Below are positions 1 to 6,707 of a DNA stretch of 25,495 nucleotides, one piece after another. How positions within the stretch are numbered: position 1 is the stretch's first letter; each line of letters begins with the position of its first letter. Source of the DNA: Ruminococcaceae bacterium UBA5401 (lineage in GTDB: Bacteria > Bacillota > Clostridia > Oscillospirales > Acutalibacteraceae); the NCBI GenBank assembly GCA_002409675.1, contig DHOB01000047.1:1-25495 (forward strand), in the 5' to 3' direction. A program made the position numbers and the translations under genes. Below the pieces are notes generated by a model. That model was not told where the DNA came from. It ran no database searches and saw only the letters and a program-made list of their open reading frames with translations.

Positions 1-615
1 GCGGTGCTCTACAACCTGTGCGAAACTTTGCGCATCATCTCCATCCTGCTCGCGCCGTTCCTCCCGGAGACCGCGCCCAAAATCCAGAAACAGCTCGGCG
101 TTCCCGCCGAAAAGCTGACCTACGCCTCCGCCGCCCAGTGGGGCGCCGTGCCCGCGTACGCGAACGTCACGAAAGGGGAATCCCTTTTCCCCCGCATCGA
201 CGTGGACAGGGAAATCGAGGAGCTGAACCGGCTGATTCCGAACCCTTCCGCCAAGAAAAGCCAGGCCCCTTTACAGGCACCGGCGGGGACCGCACAAATC
301 ACAATCGACGATTTTGCCAAAGTAGACCTGCGGGCGGCTAAAATCACGGCGTGCGAGCCGGTCAGGCGCTCCAAAAAGCTGCTGAAGCTCACGCTGGACG
401 ACGGCGCGGCCGTGCGGACGGTGGTCTCCGGCATCTCGCCTTGGTACCGGCCCGAAGACCTTGTGGGGCACACGGTGGCGCTGGTCGCCAACCTGAAACC
501 CGCAAAGCTCTGCGGCGTGGAGAGCCAGGGGATGATCCTCGCCGCGGACGCGGACGGCGGCCGGGCAAGCGTCGTCTTTCTGGACGGCGCGCCGGCCGGC
601 AGCAAAATCCGGTGA
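1..615 (+). CDS. metG: Methionyl-tRNA synthetase, C-terminal part (5' end outside the window)
   Basis: This is the 3' end of a class I methionyl-tRNA synthetase, a cytoplasmic enzyme that charges tRNA-Met. The reading frame is open from base 1, so the catalytic domain lies upstream of the window. The first ~75 residues fit the end of the helical anticodon-binding domain (CETLRIISILLAPFLPETA). After a Pro/Ala/Lys linker, residues ~98-204 form the EMAP/Trbp111-type tRNA-binding OB fold found as a C-terminal extension in many bacterial MetRS, with IDDFAKVDLRAAKI, the VVSGI segment and ESQGMILAA typical of that domain. A tatD gene follows, a neighbour order common in Firmicutes. The TGA stop lies inside a perfect hairpin (611-642). 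Identification is firm; only the N-terminal extent is unknown. Confidence 0.96.
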   Translation, partial: AVLYNLCETLRIISILLAPFLPETAPKIQKQLGVPAEKLTYASAAQWGAVPAYANVTKGESLFPRIDVDREIEELNRLIPNPSAKKSQAPLQAPAGTAQITIDDFAKVDLRAAKITACEPVRRSKKLLKLTLDDGAAVRTVVSGISPWYRPEDLVGHTVALVANLKPAKLCGVESQGMILAADADGGRASVVFLDGAPAGSKIR

Positions 616-642
616 CTTTTTCTTTAAAAAGAAAAAGTCACC
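611..642. repeat. Perfect 12-bp inverted repeat spanning the metG stop codon
   Basis: The arms GGTGACTTTTTC (611-622) and GAAAAAGTCACC (631-642) are exact reverse complements around an 8-nt A/T loop. The metG TGA (613-615) sits in the left arm. No T-run follows on the plus strand, so this is not a textbook intrinsic terminator. It could be a 3'-end stabilising hairpin or the edge of a dispersed repeat. Confidence 0.75.
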
Positions 643-651
643 AAAAAGAAA

Positions 652-780
652 CCGCGTTAAAATACAGAGCGCTCAAATCAGCACGCCAAAAAAACTGCGT
701 CAAAGTACAGGGCGTCCGAATCAGCCCGTTAAAAAAACTGCGTCAAAGTACAGGGCGCCCGAATCAGCACACCAAAAGGA
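652..780. repeat. Three tandem 43-bp repeats
   Basis: Three head-to-tail units of exactly 43 bp lie at 652-694, 695-737 and 738-780. All share a core of the form C-GCGT-AAA-TACAG-GCG...AATCAGC followed by an A-rich end. A decayed fourth start (CAGCGTCAGAACA) follows at 781. Units 2 and 3 are the closest pair. There are no spacers, so it is not a CRISPR array. The remaining gap to tatD (about 781-876) is A/T-rich and shows no convincing gene. Confidence 0.8.
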
Positions 781-876
781 CAGCGTCAGAACAATCCGCT
801 GTGAAAAGCGCCAAAGCGACGTTTTATATTCGCTGCTTTTATGATTCTATAAAATCTCGACTTTAAATCTTCGCAT

Positions 877-908
877 ATCGGGAAGCGTTTTCAGCGCTTC
901 CCGATTTT
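877..908 (+). terminator. Intrinsic terminator upstream of tatD
   Basis: An 11-bp perfect stem, ATCGGGAAGCG (877-887) with CGCTTCCCGAT (895-905), has a 7-nt loop and runs into TTTT (905-908). It would end transcripts from metG. Because it lies only 40 bp before the tatD start, it could also act as a leader attenuator for read-through. Confidence 0.75.
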
Positions 909-947
909 CAGGGCCCGATGAAATCCGCGCGCGAAAGGAGAAAGCCC

Positions 948-1757
948 ATGCCGTACGCCAATATTTTCGACAGCCACGCGCACTACGACGACCCGGCCTT
1001 CGACGCCGACCGCGAAAGCCTGCTGGCCGCCCTGCCGGAGCGGGGCGTGTGCCGCGTGGTCGATTGCGGGGCGGACCTCGCGTCGTCGCGCCGGGCGATT
1101 GCGCTGGCGGAAAAATACCCGTATTTTCTCGCCGCCGCCGGCATCCACCCCGAAGAGATCGCCCACCTTCCGCCGGACTGGGAAGCGCGGCTCGGCGCTC
1201 TGCTCTCGCAGCCGAAAGTGGTGGCGGTCGGGGAAATCGGCCTCGACTACCATTTTGCGGAAAACCCGCCGCGAGAAGTGCAGCGGGCCGTGTTTGAAAA
1301 GCAGGTTGCCCTGGCGAACGCGCGCGGGCTGCCCGTAATCGTCCACGACCGCGACGCGCACGGCGACACCCTCGCCCTCCTGAAAAAATGGAAGCCGGCC
1401 GGCGTGGTGCACTGCTTTTCCGGCAGCGTGGAGACGATGCGGGAAATTCTGAAGCTCGGCATGTACATCGGCCTCGGCGGCGCGGTCACGTTCAAAAACG
1501 CGCGCGTCCCGGTTGCAGTGGCAAAAGCCGTCCCCGCGGACCGGCTGCTGCTGGAGACGGACTGCCCCTACATGAGCCCCGTCCCCTTCCGCGGGAAGCG
1601 GAACGACTCTTCGCTGATCGCCTGCACGGCTGAAAAGATCGCGCAGCTCCGCGGCGTGGACACACAGGCTCTGATTGACCGGGCCCGCCGCAACGCGGAA
1701 GCCCTCTTCCGCTGTGGCGCGCGGGCGGTGCATCCACCGGCCCGCCATTCAGAATAG
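948..1757 (+). CDS. tatD: TatD-family metal-dependent hydrolase / DNase
   Basis: This cytoplasmic TIM-barrel amidohydrolase of the TatD/YcfH family (metal-dependent DNase activity is known for family members) has 269 residues, close to the usual ~255-265. Visible metal and active-site motifs are FDSHAH (His10, His12), VGEIGLDYH (Glu96), IVHDRD, VHCFSGS and LLETDCPY (Asp205). The start was set at ATG 948 because AAAGGAG (934-940) sits 7 nt upstream; an in-frame ATG at 918 lacks a comparable site. It follows metG as in many Firmicutes but is separated from it by repeats and a terminator, so it may be transcribed independently. The ~13 residues after the normal C-terminus (ARAVHPPARHSE) are unremarkable. 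The exact physiological substrate cannot be read from sequence. Confidence 0.93.
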   Translation: MPYANIFDSHAHYDDPAFDADRESLLAALPERGVCRVVDCGADLASSRRAIALAEKYPYFLAAAGIHPEEIAHLPPDWEARLGALLSQPKVVAVGEIGLDYHFAENPPREVQRAVFEKQVALANARGLPVIVHDRDAHGDTLALLKKWKPAGVVHCFSGSVETMREILKLGMYIGLGGAVTFKNARVPVAVAKAVPADRLLLETDCPYMSPVPFRGKRNDSSLIACTAEKIAQLRGVDTQALIDRARRNAEALFRCGARAVHPPARHSE

Positions 1758-1785
1758 AGCGAACCGTCAGCCTTGTCTGGCGGGA

Positions 1786-1828
1786 CAGTCAAAAGATAAC
1801 TCCCGAAGCGCAAAAGCACCTCGGGAGC
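1786..1828. terminator. Hairpin between convergent tatD and the macB permease, repeat-module copy 1
   Basis: CTCCCGA (1800-1806) pairs with TCGGGAG (1821-1827). On the minus strand the hairpin is followed by TTATCTTTT, which suits termination of the efflux operon; on the plus strand it is followed by CTTATTCT. The flanking sequence CAGTCAAAA and the left arm recur almost unchanged at 25121-25142. A second GC hairpin (GGCGGCG-aca-CGCCGCC, 1896-1912) lies between this hairpin and the permease stop. Confidence 0.6.
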
Positions 1829-1920
1829 TTATTCTATACAGTCCCGGCAAAGCAGACCCACAGCCTTTTTCCGTTCCCCACGCCGGGCCGGTGCCGGCGG
1901 CGACACGCCGCCGCTGCCCG

Positions 1921-3195
1921 TTATTCGTAGCGGAGGGCGTCGATGGGGTTCAGGCGGCTGGCCTTGCGGGCCGGGTAGTAGCCGAAGAACACGCCGATCA
2001 GCATGGAGAATCCCACGCTGCCGAGGATGACGGGAGCCGAAACGACCAGCGGGACGGGGACCGGCATCTGCCTTTCCATAAGGGAGACGCCGCCCCACGC
2101 CAGCAAAAGGCCCAGGACAACCCCCAGCACCCCGCCGATCATGCAGATGATCACGGCCTCGACGATGAACTGCGTGCGGATATAGCCGCTGCGCGCGCCG
2201 AGCGCCTTGCGGGTGCCGATCTCGCGGGTGCGCTCGGTCACGGAGACCAGCATGATGTTCATCACGCCGATGCCGCCCACCAGCAGCGCGATGGCCGCAA
2301 TGGCCGCGATGGCGGTGGAGACGACGCTGAGCTGCTGGTTCCACTCCGTAATCGCGCTCTCCATGCTCTGGGTTTTGCAGGTGTAGGTTCCGTTCGCCGC
2401 ATACAGCCTCTCAAAATACCGCTGCACCTTGTCCGTAAAGGCCTGCGTGTCCTGCACGCCCTTCGTGCTGAGGACGAACTGCATGTAATTCTGATTTTCC
2501 GCCGTGGCCTTCACAAGGCCGACGGGGACGTACAGGGACGTGCGCGTGTCCTTCCCCTTGTCGGCCTCCATGCCCTGCACCGAGATGGGGTCGTATTTGT
2601 AGACGCCGACGACGGTGTAGCTCTCGGCGCCGCTGTCCGTATCCACATCGATTTCGCGCCCGACGGGGTCTTCCCCGGCCCGGAACAGGTTGGAGACCAG
2701 CCGGTCGGATACGACCGCCACGCGGCGGCTGTCCCGCACGTCCCGGTCGTTCAGAAAGCGCCCGCGCGTGAGTTTGACGTTGTTCACGGGCCCGTACCCG
2801 GCGTTGGTGCCCTCCACGGTAATGTTTGCGGAGCGGTGGCCGTCCTGGGCCTTGCCGTTCTCGCCGGTTTCCGAATACGAAACGGCGCCGATTTCCCCGG
2901 CGTATTTCGCCGCGAAGGTCTGAATCTGCTCTTCGGAAATCAGGTCGGCGTCGTCCATTTTGCCGGAGGGGCCAAAGCTGGAGTCGCTGTCCCGCGCAGA
3001 GACGTAGACATAGATGTTGCTGGTCCCGAGCCTGGAGAGCGTGCTGTTCAGGCTGGCCGTGAGGGCGTCGCCGATGGAGACGATGGCGATCACCGCGCCG
3101 ATGCCGATGATGATGCCGAGCATGGTCAGGAAAGACCGCATCTTGTTCGACCGCAGGCCGTCGATGGCCAGCAGGATGTTTTCCTTTAAAAACAC
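1921..3195 (-). CDS. MacB/FtsX-type ABC transporter permease
   Basis: This is the membrane subunit of a type VII (MacB-like) ABC system, 424 residues. The N-terminal membrane segment (residues ~22-41, LTMLGIIIGIGAVIAIVSIG) is followed by a large extracytoplasmic MacB_PCD domain, then three C-terminal membrane helices of the FtsX domain. Between helices 2 and 3 is the diagnostic REIGTRKALGA segment, and the protein ends in NPIDALRYE, both typical of MacB permeases. The start is taken as GTG 3195, one base after the ATPase stop, with AAAGGCGG upstream; a longer frame from 3228 would overlap the ATPase gene. It is the last gene of the operon. MacB proteins convert ATP hydrolysis into mechanical work across the membrane to drive substrate through a partner assembly. 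The substrate is unknown and could be a peptide, an antibiotic or a lipid-like molecule. Confidence 0.92.
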   Translation of the reverse strand: MFLKENILLAIDGLRSNKMRSFLTMLGIIIGIGAVIAIVSIGDALTASLNSTLSRLGTSNIYVYVSARDSDSSFGPSGKMDDADLISEEQIQTFAAKYAGEIGAVSYSETGENGKAQDGHRSANITVEGTNAGYGPVNNVKLTRGRFLNDRDVRDSRRVAVVSDRLVSNLFRAGEDPVGREIDVDTDSGAESYTVVGVYKYDPISVQGMEADKGKDTRTSLYVPVGLVKATAENQNYMQFVLSTKGVQDTQAFTDKVQRYFERLYAANGTYTCKTQSMESAITEWNQQLSVVSTAIAAIAAIALLVGGIGVMNIMLVSVTERTREIGTRKALGARSGYIRTQFIVEAVIICMIGGVLGVVLGLLLAWGGVSLMERQMPVPVPLVVSAPVILGSVGFSMLIGVFFGYYPARKASRLNPIDALRYE

Positions 3196-3196
3196 G

Positions 3197-3907
3197 TCAT
3201 ACCGCCGCCTTTCCCGGCCCCGGAACATCCGCGACGATTTCGCCGTCCCGCAGGGTCACGATGCGGTCCGTCTCCGCGGCGAGCGCCGGGTTGTGGGTAA
3301 TCAGCACGACGGTCTTTCCGTCTTTTCTGTGGACCCTGTGGAACAGGTCCATCACCATGCGGCCCGTCGCGGAATCCAGCGCGCCGGTGGGCTCGTCGGC
3401 CAGCAGGATGGGCGGGTCGTTGGCCAGTGCGCGCGCAATGGCGACCCGCTGCTTCTGCCCGCCGGAAAGCTCGTTCGGCCGGTGGCGCATCCGGTCGCCC
3501 ATGCCGACCATCTCGAGCAGCTCCGCGGCGCGGCGCGTCCGCGTTCTGCTGTCCACGCCCGCGTACAGCATGGGCAGCTCCACGTTTTTGAGGGCGTTGC
3601 TGCGCGGAATCAGGTTGAAGGTCTGGAACACGAAACCGATTTTCCGGTTGCGCACGTCGGACATCGCGTTGTCCGACATATCGGAGACCGGCACGCCGTC
3701 CAGCACATAGGTGCCCGAAGTCGGCCGGTCCAGCACGCCGATCATGTTCATCAGCGTGCTTTTGCCGGAGCCGGAGGCCCCGACGATGGAGAGGAACTCC
3801 CCCTCCCGCACGGTCAGATTGATTCCCTTGAGGATGTGGAGCTCGTTCGGCGTGCCGATAAAGTAATTCTTGACGATTCCGGTCATCCGGATGATTTCGC
3901 CGCCCAC
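3197..3907 (-). CDS. MacB/LolD-type ABC transporter ATP-binding protein
   Basis: This cytoplasmic nucleotide-binding subunit has 236 residues. All ATPase motifs are intact: Walker A GASGSGKST (43-51), Q-loop Gln95, signature LSGGQ (147-151), Walker B ILLADEPTGALD (167-178) and switch His205 in ITHN. The ADEPTGALD wording and the VFQTFNLI Q-loop place it in the MacB/LolD/FtsE group. The start is GTG 3907, 2 nt after the adaptor stop and behind a G-rich stretch. The internal ATG at codon 8 is an alternative. It should form a homodimer beneath the adjacent permease and power export. Unlike Gram-negative MacB, the ATPase and permease are separate polypeptides, which is usual in Firmicutes. Confidence 0.96.
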   Translation of the reverse strand: MGGEIIRMTGIVKNYFIGTPNELHILKGINLTVREGEFLSIVGASGSGKSTLMNMIGVLDRPTSGTYVLDGVPVSDMSDNAMSDVRNRKIGFVFQTFNLIPRSNALKNVELPMLYAGVDSRTRTRRAAELLEMVGMGDRMRHRPNELSGGQKQRVAIARALANDPPILLADEPTGALDSATGRMVMDLFHRVHRKDGKTVVLITHNPALAAETDRIVTLRDGEIVADVPGPGKAAV

Positions 3908-3909
3908 GG

Positions 3910-5292
3910 CTACCGCCCCCCGCCGGACACGGCGGGCCGGATGACGGCGCCGGGGACCACCCCGTCCGTGCCGGCCACGACGGGCAGCCCGTCCTTCAGC
4001 CCCGGGCCGGAGATTTCGGCCAGCACGTCGGTCTGCAGGCCCAGGGTCACCGGGACCGCCGTCACGCGGTAGGCGTCGCCGTCTTTTTTTGCGGCGTAAA
4101 CGGCGTCCCCGCCGTTTTTCGCGTCGGCGAGCGACTCGTAGGGAACCGCGTAGACGCCCTTCTTCTCCGTCAGAGTGATGTTCGCCTTGGCGCGCATCCC
4201 GATTTTCAGCTTCGGGTCCCTGCCGGAAACGCGGATTTTGACGGGGAAGGTCACGTTGCCGGTTCCCTCCGTTTTCGTATTGGCGGCGGGCGCGATGCTG
4301 AGCAGCCGGCCGGCAATCTTCGCGTCACCGGTGGCGTCCGTCGTAATCACGACGGGGTCGCCGGGATTGGCCTTGGCGGTGTCCGCCTCTTTGAGCTCCG
4401 CCTCGACAATCAGGTCCGCGGGGTCCTCGATTTTAAACAGCACGCCCGCCGGGGCGCTGCCGACCGACGCGCCGACCGCCGTGACCGTCCCGCCGCGGGG
4501 CGCGGTGATCACGCAGTCCTGCAGGTTGCTCCGCAGCTTGTCGAGCGCGGCGTGGGCGCTTTTGTCGGCGGTCTTGGCGGCCGCCGCCTCATAGGCGTTC
4601 TTGGCCGCCAGCAGACTTTGCTGGGAGGCGTTCTGCGCCGAGGCCACGGATTTTTCGGCGGAATCGCACGTGGCCTGCGCCTGGTCCAGCTTCGCCTTCT
4701 GCTGGTTCAGCTCCAGCTTTGAAATCTGCCCCCGCTCGTAGGAATACTGCGCGGAACCGTAGGCTTCCTTCTCCGTCTGCAGGGCGGTCCTGGCCTGCTC
4801 CAGCGAGGAGCGCGCCGCCGTCAGGTCGGCGCCCAGGCCCTGCTTATAGAGGGAAAGCGCGTTTTCATAGTCGGATTTCGCCTTCTGCAGCGCCAGCGCG
4901 GCGCTTTTGTCCGCATAAGAAGCCGTGTACTCCTGCTGCCGGATGTCCTTTTCGAGGGAGGAGGAATCCAGCACGGCGAGGACGTCGCCCTTTTTCACCG
5001 TGTCGCCGACCGAAACGGAGACCTTCGCCACCGGCAGGGTCAGCGTGCTGTAGACGTTGGCCGGGTCCTTGCTGCGGACGGTCCCGGTCACGCTCACGGC
5101 GTCCTTGAGGGTCGTCTTCGCCAGCGCGGTGCAGCGGACGGAAGGCGCCGTGTCTTTTTTCGCCAGAAGCGGCGGCACGAGCCGCCAGGCCAGCAGCCCC
5201 GCCGCGAGAATCGCCGCGAGCAGGACCACCTTCTTTTTCGTGAACCGGGATTTTTTCGGTTGCGGCAGGGAAAACGCTTTTTTCTCCGTCAT
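3910..5292 (-). CDS. HlyD/MacA-like membrane fusion (adaptor) protein
   Basis: This is a predicted adaptor of 460 residues linking a MacB-type transporter to an extracytoplasmic partner. A basic N-terminus (KKSRFTKKK) precedes one membrane anchor (~22-37). A split lipoyl/barrel-sandwich domain follows: first half ~60-115 with VSVSVGDTVKKGDVLAVLD, second half ~270-310 with CVITAPRGGTVTAVGASVG. Between them is a long Ala/Gln/Lys-rich coiled-coil hairpin (~118-265), the part that contacts TolC in MacA/AcrA. Beta-barrel and membrane-proximal domains follow to the C-terminus. The start was chosen at ATG 5292, which overlaps the upstream stop as ATGA; the longer frame from 5385 lies inside the preceding gene. 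It has no lipobox, so it is anchored by its helix. The long hairpin is consistent with a real TolC-like partner. Confidence 0.92.
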   Translation of the reverse strand: MTEKKAFSLPQPKKSRFTKKKVVLLAAILAAGLLAWRLVPPLLAKKDTAPSVRCTALAKTTLKDAVSVTGTVRSKDPANVYSTLTLPVAKVSVSVGDTVKKGDVLAVLDSSSLEKDIRQQEYTASYADKSAALALQKAKSDYENALSLYKQGLGADLTAARSSLEQARTALQTEKEAYGSAQYSYERGQISKLELNQQKAKLDQAQATCDSAEKSVASAQNASQQSLLAAKNAYEAAAAKTADKSAHAALDKLRSNLQDCVITAPRGGTVTAVGASVGSAPAGVLFKIEDPADLIVEAELKEADTAKANPGDPVVITTDATGDAKIAGRLLSIAPAANTKTEGTGNVTFPVKIRVSGRDPKLKIGMRAKANITLTEKKGVYAVPYESLADAKNGGDAVYAAKKDGDAYRVTAVPVTLGLQTDVLAEISGPGLKDGLPVVAGTDGVVPGAVIRPAVSGGGR

Positions 5293-6326
5293 GCCTGGCT
5301 CCCCGCCGCCGAAATGCCGGCCTTCATATCCTGGTACTGCAAAAGGGAAAGATAGAGCGCGTTGCGGTCGGCCTCCCGCTGGCACCGCAGGTTCCGCAGA
5401 GCGGAAACCGCATCGTCGTACTGTCTGCGGGAAATGTAGCCGAGCGCGAGCTGCCGCTCCTGCGCCTCCGCCTCCCGTTCGCGGCGCGCGACCTGCTCCA
5501 GCTCCTGCCCATAGGTCCGGTAGGAGTTCTGCAGGGTGTCGTACAGGCTGCGGAACGCCGTCGTCTGGGTCTGCTCGGTCTGCGTCAGCTTAATCTGCGC
5601 GTTTTCAATCTGCTCGTCGCTGCTGGCGATCTCTTTGCGCACCGTCGCGTAGTTCATGGAATCAATGCGGATCGAATCGTTCGCCCGCTTCATCTCGATC
5701 AGGTCTTCCCCATATTTGAGGGCCGGAATCCCGCTGAAATTCATCTCCGAATCGGCCGGCTGCAGAATCTGCATATCCACGTTCGCCGGGATGTTCAGCA
5801 GCGTGCGCAGGGTCTTGCGCCCCTGCGTGACCTTGGTGTCCTGCGCCCTGGCGGCGGCGTCCAGCTTCTGGGAATTCTCCAGGCTCTCGTTGTACGCGTT
5901 CTGGGAAAGATACCCCTGCCGGAGCATCGCGGCGTCCGTTTCAAGCTGGGCGCGCGCGTTCTGCGCCGCCGCCTCGTCCGCGGAAAGCAGTGAAGAATCC
6001 GCGCAGTATGTAAGGTACTGCCGCTTGGCGGAAAGCACCAGGTGGCGGAACGTGTCGCGGTAGGTCAGCTCCGCCGCCGACAGGGTGTCCCGGTCGGCCT
6101 GCGTGATCTCCCCCCACTCTTTTTTGTCGCGGTAGCCCGATCGGGCCTGGTCCAGCGTATTGAGCGCCGCCTTCGCGTCCAGGCTGTAGTCGCTCAGAAC
6201 GGTCTCCATCGTGCCGAGCGAAACCGTCACGGCGCCCGGCTGCGGCGCCTGCTGCGCGGCCGCGGCCGGGAACGAGGCCGCCGCACAGGTGGCGAGCGCA
6301 ACAAGAAAAACAGCAAATCGCTTCAC
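5289..6326 (-). CDS. TolC-like (outer membrane efflux protein family) exported protein
   Basis: This is the first gene of the export operon, 345 residues, starting at GTG 6326 with AAGGGAG ~10 nt upstream. A signal peptide is clear (basic start, hydrophobic core, FPAAAAQ around residue 24) with no lipobox Cys. The rest is almost entirely helical and contains an internal duplication: GYLSQNAYNESLENSQKL (~138-155) matches GYISRRQYDDAVSALRNL (~296-313). This is the two-fold repeat seen in TolC/OEP proteins. It is shorter than TolC (~430-490 residues), so the beta-barrel insertions may be missing. The ATGA overlap with the adaptor gene implies coupled translation. In a host expected to lack an outer membrane, it may extend the conduit through the cell wall; that is inference. 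Assignment to the TolC superfamily rests on the repeat, the helical pattern and the operon context. Confidence 0.78.
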   Translation of the reverse strand: MKRFAVFLVALATCAAASFPAAAAQQAPQPGAVTVSLGTMETVLSDYSLDAKAALNTLDQARSGYRDKKEWGEITQADRDTLSAAELTYRDTFRHLVLSAKRQYLTYCADSSLLSADEAAAQNARAQLETDAAMLRQGYLSQNAYNESLENSQKLDAAARAQDTKVTQGRKTLRTLLNIPANVDMQILQPADSEMNFSGIPALKYGEDLIEMKRANDSIRIDSMNYATVRKEIASSDEQIENAQIKLTQTEQTQTTAFRSLYDTLQNSYRTYGQELEQVARREREAEAQERQLALGYISRRQYDDAVSALRNLRCQREADRNALYLSLLQYQDMKAGISAAGSQA

Positions 6327-6418
6327 GGAACCTTGACTCCCTTCCAGAAAATGCGGGTCCGGCGGGCAGCCCCGGCCGTCCGGTCGGGACGGAGCCGGCT
6401 GCGCCGCCTTGAAGTTAA

Positions 6419-6440
6419 TTGTATTAAGTGATTAATACAA
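6419..6440. promoter_or_regulatory. Perfect palindromic operator of the efflux operon
   Basis: TTGTATTAA (6419-6427) and TTAATACAA (6432-6440) are exact 9-bp arms around GTGA. The site begins at the last base of the -10 and covers the expected transcription start, so a dimeric repressor bound here would block initiation. An additional half-like TAATACAC follows at 6441-6448. The regulator family (MarR, TetR, GntR/YtrA and others) cannot be told from the site, and no candidate regulator gene is in the window apart from the unrelated cadC-type repressor. Confidence 0.75.
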
Positions 6441-6467
6441 TAATACACTTTTCGGGGCGTTTGTCAA
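6440..6467 (-). promoter_or_regulatory. SigA-type promoter of the TolC-HlyD-MacB operon
   Basis: On the minus strand, TTGACA (6467-6462) is a consensus -35 and TATTAT (6445-6440) a 5/6 -10, with a 16-bp spacer. It leaves a leader of about 105 nt before the GTG start at 6326. The palindromic operator directly abuts the -10. Confidence 0.75.
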
Positions 6468-6611
6468 TCCCCGGGCGGCAGGACCCTTGATTTTTTCCCT
6501 GCCTCCTTATCATACAGGAAAGGAAGAGGTTTGAAAAGGACCGGAAGCAAAAAAACTCCAAGCGCGCAGAGCGGGGCGCAAAGCAGGTTGGTAGAGCGAT
6601 TCCATCTGCAT

Positions 6612-6638
6612 AAAAAAAGCGGGCGGTGAAGAACCGCC
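6612..6638 (-). terminator. Intrinsic terminator of spoIIE
   Basis: On the minus strand, GGCGGT (6638-6633) pairs with ACCGCC (6627-6622) around TTCTTC-like bases, then CGC and seven T residues (6618-6612). This is a classic Rho-independent terminator about 70 bp after the spoIIE stop. The stretch between here and the efflux promoter (about 6470-6611) shows no supportable gene. Confidence 0.85.
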
Positions 6639-6645
6639 TAAAGAT

Positions 6646-6672
6646 GCTCCCGAGGTGCAATGCCTCGGGAGC
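6646..6672. repeat. Strong hairpin after spoIIE, CTCCCGA family
   Basis: GCTCCCGAGG (6646-6655) and CCTCGGGAGC (6663-6672) form a perfect 10-bp stem with a 7-nt loop. The stem core CTCCCGA/TCGGGAG is the same as in the hairpins at 1800-1827 and 25136-25164. A GC palindrome (GCGGCATGCCGC, 6694-6705) lies between it and the spoIIE stop, repeating the two-part layout seen at the other sites. Confidence 0.7.
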
Positions 6673-6707
6673 TGTCTTCTCCTGTGCCGCCAAGCGGCAT
6701 GCCGCCG

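Noticed and set aside
652..780. 43-bp repeats as a CRISPR array
   Set aside because: Units are directly adjacent with no unique spacers and there are no cas genes.
1675..3189. Long plus-strand ORF opposite the MacB permease (504 codons)
   Set aside because: The opposite strand encodes an unambiguous MacB permease with membrane helices and motifs. The plus-strand product is His/Asp/Gly/Arg-rich without any domain, a normal shadow in GC-rich DNA.
6580..6620. tRNA-like text (GGTAGAGC) downstream of spoIIE
   Set aside because: No acceptor stem, anticodon arm or T-arm can be formed around it.
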